From the IMG/VR virus record IMGVR_UViG_3300021376_000244, positions 1 to 30,094 of that record: DNA of 30,094 nt; one strand, 5' to 3'. A model generated the notes under the pieces. It did not search any database. It saw only the letters and a program-made list of their open reading frames with translations, and was not told the DNA's origin. The position numbers were made by a program, and so were the translations under genes. Below, piece by piece: positions 18,701 through 27,612 of this stretch; position 1 is the stretch's first letter; every line of letters begins with the position of its first letter. This DNA is from a virus.

Positions 18701-21700
18701 AATCAAACATAATTGTTTAGCATAATTAAATGCATATACAGATTGAGCCTCTTCTCCGTCTAGTCCATCGTGATTATCAAAGTAAGCATTCGTAACTTCT
18801 ATGGTTGTAGAATTTCCACCTCTTGCGACATCTTCTGCAATAGCTGCTAGAATAATTTTTAAATCTCTTCCACATTTTTCAGTAGCGTATTGTGCTCCAT
18901 AAACAGTAGTTAATTCTATAAGTGTTTGTGAAACAATATCGGTTAAATTTTTATAAATTAATCTTCTTGCATCTTTAAATCTATATGCAACTGTTGGCAC
19001 ATTAGGATAGACAAATCCAGGATATTTTTCATAAATTCTGTAAGCTGCTTCTCTTTGAATATTAATTTTATTAGCAGAAATTAAATCAGCAGCATCAACA
19101 AAAGTACCAATGTTTAATCCGCTCATAATAAATGTAACCACAGGAGCTCCTGGTGTAATAGATGTAGCAGGAGGAGTGATAAAATATATGTACGGTACTG
19201 GGAGTTGTAAATATATTCCAGGAGCAATTTGTACAATCGATGAGGTTGTGGTTACATTAGAATTTGTAACTGTGTTAGAAGTAATTTGTAAAATATTTTG
19301 CTGTGATAACGGAAGGGCGTTTTTACTTAATTTAATTTTTCTATTGTCTAAAATTTCTGTAACGATTGTATCTGAAGCAAATGCTCTTCCAGCACTTATT
19401 TTCATACCAATGGCAATATTATCAGTATCAGTAATTTCTACGATATCTTGTCCAGGAGTCCATGATGCTTGTCTTTCAACAACATCCCAATTTCTCATTG
19501 CTAGTTTACATAGACGAACTGCATATTTAAATGCTTCTATTGTTGCTTGTAATTCGCCGTCAATATAATCTAAAACTCCATCACGGAAATATAATTCAGC
19601 TGATAAAATAGTTTTTTCATTGCCACCAAATCTTAAATCATGTTCAAGCGAATCAATAATAAAACCAATATCTCTAAGACATTTTGTACTTAAAATACCC
19701 CATGTTAAATTTGGATATTTAGATTTAATATAGCCCAAAGTTTCATTTTGAATATATTCTCTATTCCTTTCTAATTGATTTGCAGCATCTATCCATCTTC
19801 CATTTCTTTGAAAAATATTTTTAATCTTCTTAAAATATTGTTGATTTAATGTATTTGTTTTAAACTGGAACCACCTTCCATAAAATCTAACACTCGGAAC
19901 ACTTTGACCATCTACTATTGATGGACCCAATGGTGGTTGAGAAAAAATAATTTTATCTCCTGAAATCGTATATGCAACTTTTGGTTCTTGTAAAATACCA
20001 TCAATAGTAATTGTTAATGCTTGTTCGTTGTATGGAAATATTGCATTATTTGATTGATCTACTAAATTAAAAACGGTAGTGCCTTCAAGATTTCCATTAT
20101 CAGTAAAAGCACCATTAAAATCCTGGACTAAGAATACTGGTTTTGCTATAATTTCTGAATAGTTTGCAGTATCTAGTGCTATAGAACCAACCCCTCTCTC
20201 AACCTCTAAAGATTTTACTAAAGCAATAATTTGAGTTGTTTTTTTAGTAGTGTTGATAACTGTAACTTTGTTTTTATTTTCATCCCATAGTTGAATAATA
20301 CTAGTATTTTTAATCAAAGTATCATTACTCATACTTGCAGTTGAATTAGATTCAACAAGAATTTCGCCAAAAATTTGGAACCCAGCTGGATGAGCAGTAG
20401 ATTTAATTAAAGATCTCCAAGTGTTGATGGATGATTTTGATTTAATAAGATATGAATAATCTTGATAGTAATAGGAATCTGTTACTTTTTGATTTGAATT
20501 ACTTATCTTTCCGTAGTCAGATGTATAATATCCTTGATTATCGTAGTATGTTTTAATTTGGGGGGAAAATTCAGTAAATGAAATAGATTCTAATTTAGCA
20601 GACTGGTTTTTTGCTAGTCCTATAATTTGTTGGTTTTCTCTAAAAATACCAACAACTCTATCAACTAATAGTAAATTGGATCCATATCTCCAGGAAGTTA
20701 TACGTGCTCGTGCAACTTCTTTGTTTCCAAGTTTCTGAATAATTGTTTCTCCAATGTTAAAAGCATCGTAGTTAAAATTAGATAATTTTAGTATATAATT
20801 TGATCTAAACGAAGATGATAATGTTTTATCATTATGATACGCGCCACCAATATTGATTATTTTAACATTTCGTGGGATACCAATATCATTACTATTAAAA
20901 AATGCAGTAACATCAGATTCTACAATTTTAATTACTGGGGCACTTGTATATCCAGATCCAGCATTATTAATTATAATACCTGTAATTTTACCAGAATCAA
21001 CCACTGCTCGTAGAGAAGCATTTCCAGAAACAACAACAATTGGTTTTGAATAATTTTTACCAGAACTTAATAAATTAATGCTAGAAATTCTACCTCTTGA
21101 AACTGTACATGAAGCAAGAGCAATTGATTCCTTTGATGGTGCAATTCCAGAAATTAAAGGAATTTTTTTATAATCATTGCCAATATTTGTAATTGATATT
21201 GTATTAATCTTACCAAGTGAAAATACAGATTCAGACGTGTACGAAATTGCTCCAGAACCGTCGTGCGGTGCTTTGATTGTTGTGTCGTATACAATTTGAG
21301 TATCAGTAACGTACAGCGCCTTCTTCCTACCCTGTAGGGGGTCATCAATTACATTTAAATAAGAACCTTCAGAATTTACATTATTATTTTGATCAAAGTA
21401 AAAATACTTATTGAATGTTACTTTTTGTTTTTTTAAATGTTGATTGGTGGAAATTCTAGGTCCAAACCCAAGCTTAATATCAATAATTGATCCAGAAACT
21501 GTTTTTTCTGGTGCCACTAGATTTAAATTGATACTAGGAGAAAAATCAAAATTAACACCTGCCATTGACGAATGAGAAACATCAAACTTATATTTGTAAA
21601 ACTTTTTAATATCAATAATTTGATTTCTAGTAAATGTAGTATTATTTTTAGAAAATTCAAAATATAATTTTGGGTCTAAAACATTTATAATTTTTACTAG

Positions 21701-24700
21701 TCTTGGATCTGCACTTTGATCAAAAAATACTGTTGATATAGTTAATTTTGAAATACTAGTCAATGTTTGATTATATCCGTAAACAAAAATTGCTTTTTGG
21801 GTGATAGGATCATATGAGAACAAAGTTGGTGCTCCTGCCCCCGCACCAATTTGATATCCAGTTTGTAGTGTAAATCCTCCATCATAAAGAAACACTTCAG
21901 AATTGTTGAAATGATCTACTGCTTTTGTTCCTTTTTGTGCTCTTAAAACTGTTAATTTATTCGCTGTCTTACTTTGAATTAATAAAATTTCATTACCAAG
22001 TTTTAAATAATCACCAGTGGTAAATCCAATTGTACTGTCAACAAATAATTGCGTATTCTGTAAAGCGAATCCAGAATGATCTACTCGTAAAGTTAAATTT
22101 GGTGTGGTTGTATTTGTCTTTAATAACGCAGTGCTCCCAACTGTCAAAAGATCAAATTTTTGATATCCAGTGCCCTTATCTGTAATTACTACACTTGTTA
22201 CAGATCCAGAAGAAGATACTGTAATAGTTGCTTTTGCGTTTTTCCCAGATCCTCCAGATAGTGCTATTCCAGAATAAACATTAGGTGTATAATTTTTACC
22301 ACCGTTCAAAATTTCTATTCTACCAATACCAGTATCAGTTAAAGTTCTTTGTAATACTGGAGTTGCTAAAGTAACTTCTTGATATATACGGTTTCTTACA
22401 TAATACGTAGTTGAAGTCGTTGTATCATTTGGATTGATGTCTATATCAATGAATTCATCAATTCCCACACCATGTTTATCGCTTGTGGTTAATAATGCGA
22501 CGTTGTCTTTAATATCAAAGATTATTAAATTATCACTCAATGAATTGATAGAAACAATTTTAGATCCCGTGGTATCAATTAAATTTGAACTTGTCAAAAA
22601 TAATTGAGATAAAATACTAAATGTTCCTGTTAAAACTTTTACCTTTACTGTATTTTGGTTTGTTGTTGATTCAAGAACCTCTCCAGTTGCTACTGCAACA
22701 CTAATACCATCCGACAAAGACAATGTAGCACCTTTTGTATATGATGAATTTTTATCTAAAATTAATGAAAGAACTTTAGTACTAGAACTCAAAACTTCGG
22801 ACTTATTAAATGTTCCAGAAACATTTTTAAGAGCAAATTTATTGGCACTAAAGACATTACCAACTATTTTTCCAGTAGCACCAGTTATTGCTTGTGTAAT
22901 TGTATCACCGTTGAAGAGATACGCTGTTGAAACTAAATCAACTAATAAAATTTTATTTGTTTGAGAATTTATAGAAATGACATTTCTTCCTTTAACAGAA
23001 GAAACTTTTGCTTCTGCACCAGATCCTTCTGTTTGATCATTATTTACTATGACTTCTGATCCAACAGAAAAATTATCTGTACTACTTAAAATATCAACTG
23101 AAGAAACTGTTCCTCTCTGTACATCTTCAATCTTTGCAATGGATAAATCACCATTTGAATCAATATCAACAGTTCTTAATCTTTTTGCATTAACAGGGAG
23201 ATCATCCTGTGAAATTTCAGAATTATAATTTGAATCAATTGGAAGAGAATAGTAATTTTGCCCTAAGATGTAGGGAAATTCTGGAATGTTTGTTGAACTA
23301 ACAGTAATAAAATAAGCATAAGTTCCCTCTGGAAATTCTGGAGTTACACAAAATCTTCCATTATTTCTATCAAGAGATCCAGACTTATCAATATATGAAT
23401 AATCATCTACAAATGTTCCTAGTGGATATGTTGCTACTGTTGGACCATTTGTTCTTGAAGTGTTTCTGAAGTAACTACTTGTCATTCTAACAATAGAACT
23501 TTGAGCGTTCAACGGATTTTGATACCCGTATGGACCATAAATGGGATTACCATCATACGCAAATCCCAAAATAGGCGAATGAGTAGAACCTGTATCTGAT
23601 TGTCTTAGAGCGTTTGGAGACGCATAATATGCATAACCGTATCCACGAAACGCAACATAGTTTTTAAAGAAATATCCATTGTTATTATCAAGTTTAGATA
23701 AATTTTTAAAATACTTATCTTTTCTCCATACTTTAATATTTGCTGTTGCTGTTGCTCCAGATCCAACAGAAATAATATCTATGATTGTATTTTCTTTTGT
23801 GTAAAGTCTTCCTCCATTTATTTTTTCAAATCCAACAAGTTTTCCAGCAGAAGAAATAACAGCACGAAAATCTGCAAATTTTCCTTTACCAGATATATCA
23901 GTAATTCTCACTTGGGGAGGAGAAGAATAGTACTCACCTGGGTTATTAATCTTAATGCTAGTAATTTCTCCATTTGTAACAATTGCTGTTACTATAGCAT
24001 TTCGTCCAGAAATAATTTCAATGTTGGGGGTTTGAGTGTAACTCCCTGGAGAATCAACAACAATCCTATCAACAACTTGACCAGCAAGAATAGATCTAGC
24101 CAATCCATTAACTCCATTTACTAATACAAATGGTGCTTTTTGATAACCAGATCCTCGTGATTCAACATTGATATTTTCTATAGGACCATTTAATACAGTA
24201 TCTTCATCTTTGCAACTTAAGAGTGGAATACCATTAATAGCAATACCAATATCTCTATACTTTGTCTCATAAATCTCAGTTGTTTGTATCGGATATTTTC
24301 TTATAATTCTTAAAAGTTTTTGATCAAAAATATCATTTGGAATATCGCTAATACCAGATTTAATAATATCATGAGATGGAAAACCAGATGAAGTAATATA
24401 ATATCCAGTACCATCCTCAAAAATTGCAGAAACGTTTGAGTTTAATTTATTAATTGCAGAGGAAACATTTGCATGATTTTGAGAATTAGGAACTCCTGAT
24501 GTAGTAATCCACCTAAGATTATTTTGTACATCAAATATTTTAATATCATTTGTTAAAAATCCAGATTCAGAAATTTCAACCGAATCCCCGGAATTTGAAT
24601 ATGGAAAAGCAGTATTTGTAGTAAGACCATATAGAATTCCATAAACAAGTAAGTTAACATTAGATCCAGATACATTTGCTCCATAAATTACGGACTCGCC

Positions 24701-25798
24701 AACAGGATATGATATAGATGCAGATCTAGTTTTTATAATAAATTGATTTACATTTTTATCTTTAAAAGTAATTTTTTCGGTTCCGATTATAAATTCTCCT
24801 TCTTTTTTCCAACCCATGGTTGAAAATACATTTATTCTACTTCCTACCGAATCCGAAAATAAAATTGGTTTTGTTAATTTTGTTTTTGCTGCAATTTCAA
24901 ATTGTCCATTAACAGTATTCTCTGCAAGTATAATATCATAGAGATCTTCACCATCAAAAGTACCAGCAAATTTTACATTGTCAACGGTAGCAGAGGCATA
25001 TTTTCCACCAATGTCTTGAATAATTTTTTTGCCAATTAAATTTTTTAGAGTTCCAGAAATAATTTTTGCTCGTAATGCATATACTTGAATCCAATTTGAT
25101 TCCGAACTTTTTAATGTAGAATTTCTTGGATATAAAATTTCTGGTTCAGGACCAAAAAGATCAATTAGGCATTTAAATAAAAATTTGATTGAATTATCTG
25201 TGCCTTTTGATTTATAAAATGAAGTAATATTTTTGATTAATGTTCTTTTATCTACAGCTTCCTTTAAATATACTTCGGGAAAATTTGCAAGATATTGTTG
25301 TTCAAAACTTTTAACAATAGAATATAAAAATAAGTTACTAATATTTTGTACAGTTGACCCACCAACATGAGTTTTCGCTTGTGTTGTTACAAATGTGCTG
25401 TTTGAATATAGATCTCCAAGAGTTGTATTTCCGCTAACACCCCTAGAAACTTCTAAAAATTGTGTATTTGTTCTTTTTTTATAGAAACAAATTTCATCAT
25501 CAATCTTGATATATCCACCATTTTCGGGAAATGATGTTGCATCAGCAACAGTGATTGTATCATTGGTCGCCGTAATTCCGCTAGACAATTCCGTTGATTG
25601 TACAAGAATATTTTTCTCGTAAAAATCAATATCATGATAAACTTCTAGATTTTGAATAATATCCAGAGGTTGTCCTTGTAACTCTAATTGCTCGTAATAC
25701 TTTCGTATGAACTTGCCGAAAAGTTCATATTCTTCGTTAATGAAGTCTGGTAGCTGAGACTCAATTAAAAATGAGATTTTGTTGGCAGTTTTTAACAT
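15710..25798 (-). CDS. Giant modular baseplate-region protein with YHYH domain and RDIG/GGN repeats (3362 aa)
   Basis: Lies between gp6 and gp8, where T4 has gp7, and is probably a baseplate or tail component. Residues 1 to about 245 form a module common in large phage structural proteins: FGKFIRKYYEQLE, NLEVYHDIDFYE, then DKRTLIKNITSFYKSKGTDN, IKFLFKCLIDLFGPEPEILY, with a SFPENGGYIKIDDEICFY beta insert. About 700-830 is a YHYH-type domain (FAYDGNPIYGPYGYQ; NNGRFCVTPEFPEGTYAYF). Near 1236-1306 and at the C-terminus are further copies of the G-x-I-x-I-G-x-E insert. About 2010-2600 has three imperfect RDIG...RxGGN helical repeats. DGILQEP/DGVLQVDG modules occur near 1930, 2640 and 2735, and many GSGYTxAP motifs are scattered through it. 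Its ATG is 5 bases after the gp6 TAG. Homology to T4 gp7 is not visible by eye. Confidence 0.85.
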   Translation of the reverse strand: MLKTANKISFLIESQLPDFINEEYELFGKFIRKYYEQLELQGQPLDIIQNLEVYHDIDFYEKNILVQSTELSSGITATNDTITVADATSFPENGGYIKIDDEICFYKKRTNTQFLEVSRGVSGNTTLGDLYSNSTFVTTQAKTHVGGSTVQNISNLFLYSIVKSFEQQYLANFPEVYLKEAVDKRTLIKNITSFYKSKGTDNSIKFLFKCLIDLFGPEPEILYPRNSTLKSSESNWIQVYALRAKIISGTLKNLIGKKIIQDIGGKYASATVDNVKFAGTFDGEDLYDIILAENTVNGQFEIAAKTKLTKPILFSDSVGSRINVFSTMGWKKEGEFIIGTEKITFKDKNVNQFIIKTRSASISYPVGESVIYGANVSGSNVNLLVYGILYGLTTNTAFPYSNSGDSVEISESGFLTNDIKIFDVQNNLRWITTSGVPNSQNHANVSSAINKLNSNVSAIFEDGTGYYITSSGFPSHDIIKSGISDIPNDIFDQKLLRIIRKYPIQTTEIYETKYRDIGIAINGIPLLSCKDEDTVLNGPIENINVESRGSGYQKAPFVLVNGVNGLARSILAGQVVDRIVVDSPGSYTQTPNIEIISGRNAIVTAIVTNGEITSIKINNPGEYYSSPPQVRITDISGKGKFADFRAVISSAGKLVGFEKINGGRLYTKENTIIDIISVGSGATATANIKVWRKDKYFKNLSKLDNNNGYFFKNYVAFRGYGYAYYASPNALRQSDTGSTHSPILGFAYDGNPIYGPYGYQNPLNAQSSIVRMTSSYFRNTSRTNGPTVATYPLGTFVDDYSYIDKSGSLDRNNGRFCVTPEFPEGTYAYFITVSSTNIPEFPYILGQNYYSLPIDSNYNSEISQDDLPVNAKRLRTVDIDSNGDLSIAKIEDVQRGTVSSVDILSSTDNFSVGSEVIVNNDQTEGSGAEAKVSSVKGRNVISINSQTNKILLVDLVSTAYLFNGDTITQAITGATGKIVGNVFSANKFALKNVSGTFNKSEVLSSSTKVLSLILDKNSSYTKGATLSLSDGISVAVATGEVLESTTNQNTVKVKVLTGTFSILSQLFLTSSNLIDTTGSKIVSINSLSDNLIIFDIKDNVALLTTSDKHGVGIDEFIDIDINPNDTTTSTTYYVRNRIYQEVTLATPVLQRTLTDTGIGRIEILNGGKNYTPNVYSGIALSGGSGKNAKATITVSSSGSVTSVVITDKGTGYQKFDLLTVGSTALLKTNTTTPNLTLRVDHSGFALQNTQLFVDSTIGFTTGDYLKLGNEILLIQSKTANKLTVLRAQKGTKAVDHFNNSEVFLYDGGFTLQTGYQIGAGAGAPTLFSYDPITQKAIFVYGYNQTLTSISKLTISTVFFDQSADPRLVKIINVLDPKLYFEFSKNNTTFTRNQIIDIKKFYKYKFDVSHSSMAGVNFDFSPSINLNLVAPEKTVSGSIIDIKLGFGPRISTNQHLKKQKVTFNKYFYFDQNNNVNSEGSYLNVIDDPLQGRKKALYVTDTQIVYDTTIKAPHDGSGAISYTSESVFSLGKINTISITNIGNDYKKIPLISGIAPSKESIALASCTVSRGRISSINLLSSGKNYSKPIVVVSGNASLRAVVDSGKITGIIINNAGSGYTSAPVIKIVESDVTAFFNSNDIGIPRNVKIINIGGAYHNDKTLSSSFRSNYILKLSNFNYDAFNIGETIIQKLGNKEVARARITSWRYGSNLLLVDRVVGIFRENQQIIGLAKNQSAKLESISFTEFSPQIKTYYDNQGYYTSDYGKISNSNQKVTDSYYYQDYSYLIKSKSSINTWRSLIKSTAHPAGFQIFGEILVESNSTASMSNDTLIKNTSIIQLWDENKNKVTVINTTKKTTQIIALVKSLEVERGVGSIALDTANYSEIIAKPVFLVQDFNGAFTDNGNLEGTTVFNLVDQSNNAIFPYNEQALTITIDGILQEPKVAYTISGDKIIFSQPPLGPSIVDGQSVPSVRFYGRWFQFKTNTLNQQYFKKIKNIFQRNGRWIDAANQLERNREYIQNETLGYIKSKYPNLTWGILSTKCLRDIGFIIDSLEHDLRFGGNEKTILSAELYFRDGVLDYIDGELQATIEAFKYAVRLCKLAMRNWDVVERQASWTPGQDIVEITDTDNIAIGMKISAGRAFASDTIVTEILDNRKIKLSKNALPLSQQNILQITSNTVTNSNVTTTSSIVQIAPGIYLQLPVPYIYFITPPATSITPGAPVVTFIMSGLNIGTFVDAADLISANKINIQREAAYRIYEKYPGFVYPNVPTVAYRFKDARRLIYKNLTDIVSQTLIELTTVYGAQYATEKCGRDLKIILAAIAEDVARGGNSTTIEVTNAYFDNHDGLDGEEAQSVYAFNYAKQLCLIAVANQGAVTDPNITKVPECANVNSAISSLFSILTTAITNGQKPTVTKNTGISSWVKTEDLCFRDIGIFVDAVAHSLRYGGNEKVIAFGNSYFVNNKRVHIAKELIESIYAYNQAAILMIDAMLNQISGTTIIAPIIDSNVRIDTVNPYCQEVKSAILTYAQIVEDILEGGPGRIDTIPQNPNSTGYWTNLRSYSNYNLIADPGLKYNTFTECEDVASSLDSLYENIRETLTTGPGTADISKPDYFNGENTIFDLYYTDGSPVNTQENENLFIALSGVLQHDSSYFIDRSSVPNKVVFSSPPIWGQEENTKTVQEPLAVEKFFAHSVGNYYRCEIDKSGILDGSAGPFIILNSENKEVQNIDDSRFAYVFLDGVLQVDGESYSINGPAIRFDKPIYTDNSVEIILLYGRDTKQTVTLYDFEKNTYYNNIKITCTSTTNNDFTDWKTWYNTSYENFQVAYQKVGGIKKFIGNIKSFTSTNQSLIIVLAGNNPDLNNSSIFFSSKSDFSDEYELTGTTNTLEITRDFDNNYRMQRNSAKWLYGTKSADETFYKKRRLLANLNVGDIVKIDGEKEYRTINELPRYVNPKNYNPGVDVSNDFFGSVITTNYNGSTLGVGLSVTCKIKNGKVSSLEWNKKDLQLLYNKGIIQPTTAYGYETPPVLHFIPVDQNGGGAKAEVIVSRGQIIDIVLTNSGSGYTTAPKVVTARQYDIVKKNGRKIDTSHSLIIGTQIIKQSPVAVNYSLSRVKGIENFATIDASVFVPSGYDITLIINRKLNTAPLLNFKKEYVIYNPTSIAGIQNPLIQNSAHIITTSVIDRTFESQSLLTTTTAWTFYHELGFATFGSILENNTLGPTFGQWEGAKFMNTGDILTSTGISVSAVTIEEFNMYGFVIDDFETLKNSNILSPGYTINLGYPSINNYLTQLNTSDLPNFGDAGYLSTGVVVYANTTNFASSGTILIGKEQISYTNKLTDRFLNCTRAVNNSLIQEHTIGSYIRNAL
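18000..19790 (-). repeat. Three divergent copies of an RDIG...GGN helical repeat in the giant protein
   Basis: The copies are centred on LRDIGFIIDSLEHDLRFGGN (about residue 2040), GRDLKIILAAIAEDVARGGN (about 2307) and FRDIGIFVDAVAHSLRYGGN (about 2427). Each is followed 15-50 residues on by a helix with AFKYAVRLCKLA, AFNYAKQLCLIA or AYNQAAILMIDA. Matching C-x-x-V-x-SA helices (CANVNSAI, CQEVKSAI, CEDVASSL) follow copies 2 and 3, giving a compound unit. The copies are diverged at protein level, so the duplication is old. Confidence 0.7.
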
Positions 25799-25803
25799 CT
25801 AAA

Positions 25804-27612
25804 CTACTCTTTGTATGCCACGAAAGTACTTTGTGATATATCTACATTAAGATATACCTCACGTTTAACTTCAATATCTTTATTCGCTGGTTTTACTCTT
25901 AACTCAATACGATTATCGGAAAATGATCCTTTTAAGATTGTGAAGTTATACATTTTAATTTCACCTTTAGCATAATCAATATCACCGATAAAATCATTCA
26001 AAAGAACTTTTTCACCAGTCACAGAATCTAGTCTATATAGGACGATTTTCCCATTTCTATCTTCCAAATATGAGGTATAAGTGGGATGCTCAAAAACTAC
26101 CATACCCGTAGATGATACAACTGGATTATCACAATCTTCTAGGAAAGAATTTTGATAACAAATTTCATAGTATGAAGATGAATTAATTTGAGCGTAAAAA
26201 TCTTTTCTTAAAGTTATTTCAGTAATATTTGAATTAATTGCTCGGTCTGAGTTGTCAATTACACCAATAAATTTACTATATCTAAACTTACCATTAAACT
26301 TTTCTGTTTCGGATGTTTCTAAGTATTCTTGAATTGCACCAGCAACTTTTGCTGCTACTTGAGATTGTAATAAATTTGTTTTCTTTTTGTCATAATAGAT
26401 ATCACTTGCAAGTTCAATGTATAAAATTGATGGGTCAATAAATTCTGGTTTTACTGAAGCAACTGAATATTTTTTTAATTCGTTTGCTAGTTCATTTTTT
26501 GTCAAAGAGGACAAACTTGCAGCTTCTTTCGGCTTTACAGAGATAAAAACTTTCCCATATGCTGGTGGTTCTTGATCCTCACCGCCGAATACAATAATGT
26601 CACTCACAGATGGATATAAGTTTCTTACGATTGCGGCATAGTCATCTACTGTGACTGCTCTGTTTTGAGATCCAAAAAACTTAGGAGCATTAAATTTAAT
26701 TTTTGAGATAGTTTCAATTTCAGCACCACCCGTTGCTTTTGCTACTGTTGAAACCACTCCAATGGTAAATGGAACAACAATTAAAGATTGATTTTCATCT
26801 ACAATCCTACCATTGAATGTAAATGTTTTTGCACCATTTGTATCAGGTCCATTCGTTACAATGTAACTAATATTGATGATTTGACCATCAGACAAATTTT
26901 TACCAAGTATACCATCACCAAAGAAAAGTTCATATGACTCATCTTCACCTTCGTTAATGAAGTATATTTTGTCGTCCAAACTGATATTTAAAATAGAATT
27001 TGCAGATGTATACTCTTCGTAAACAGTGCTAGTGCTGGATTCATAAACTAAAACTTTTAGTGTAGTGGTATCGATACCAGGATTTTTAATAATAAATCGT
27101 TGGTTTTTAAGTGACTGATTAACTGTAAAAGATACGTTGATTAAGGAACCTTCATAGATTTCAACATTTTCAAATGTAGCTACACCATTTAATACTTCTG
27201 CTCGTCTATCCTCTGCTAAAACAAACCGATATAGTGTGCCATCATAATTCGTAACAAATGCATTACCTGCTTTCAATATTGTTGCTGCCGGTGCTGAATT
27301 GATATTTTTATAAGTTACAGAAAAATTAACAATTGCTTTCGGAGAAGTTGTTGACTTAGGAGTATAACCAAGTTGCTTTGCTAGAGCTACTACATTGTCT
27401 CTTAACGTAGCAGAATCTAAGAACATTTCATTCACTACCATATTGGCATTGAACGCAGTGTAGTACGTATTATATGCCAATACATCTAGCAACTGACTTA
27501 GAGCAGAACCTTCAAAGTCATAGTCAGTAAAATCTGATTGTGCCCTCATATATTCTTTGAGAGCAATCTTGATTTCTGCAAAATCTAGATTATTTAACTG
27601 GGTATATGGCAT
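25804..27612 (-). CDS. 6: Baseplate wedge subunit gp6 (602 aa)
   Basis: A gp6 / baseplate J-like wedge protein that forms the inner ring linking wedges. The N-terminus (MPYTQLNNLDFAEIKIALKE, then FTDYDFEGSALSQLLDVLAY, NTYYTAFNANMVVNEMFLDS and LRDNVVALAKQLGYTP) is diagnostic: the F-x-D-Y-D-F-E-G-S segment and N-x-x-Y-x-x-F-N-A-N-M pattern are typical of T4-like gp6. The middle ITVDDYAAIVRNLYP-type segment (about residue 320) is the J-like core. Length is close to the usual gp6 size. The ATG at 27612 overlaps gp25's TAA as TAATG, so the two are translationally coupled, and the giant gene starts 5 bases after its TAG. Confidence 0.92.
   Translation of the reverse strand: MPYTQLNNLDFAEIKIALKEYMRAQSDFTDYDFEGSALSQLLDVLAYNTYYTAFNANMVVNEMFLDSATLRDNVVALAKQLGYTPKSTTSPKAIVNFSVTYKNINSAPAATILKAGNAFVTNYDGTLYRFVLAEDRRAEVLNGVATFENVEIYEGSLINVSFTVNQSLKNQRFIIKNPGIDTTTLKVLVYESSTSTVYEEYTSANSILNISLDDKIYFINEGEDESYELFFGDGILGKNLSDGQIINISYIVTNGPDTNGAKTFTFNGRIVDENQSLIVVPFTIGVVSTVAKATGGAEIETISKIKFNAPKFFGSQNRAVTVDDYAAIVRNLYPSVSDIIVFGGEDQEPPAYGKVFISVKPKEAASLSSLTKNELANELKKYSVASVKPEFIDPSILYIELASDIYYDKKKTNLLQSQVAAKVAGAIQEYLETSETEKFNGKFRYSKFIGVIDNSDRAINSNITEITLRKDFYAQINSSSYYEICYQNSFLEDCDNPVVSSTGMVVFEHPTYTSYLEDRNGKIVLYRLDSVTGEKVLLNDFIGDIDYAKGEIKMYNFTILKGSFSDNRIELRVKPANKDIEVKREVYLNVDISQSTFVAYKE

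Noticed and set aside
19110-19568. Plus-strand 152-residue ORF within the giant gene
   Set aside because: It lies wholly opposite a clear coding region, has no Shine-Dalgarno and no protein-family likeness.
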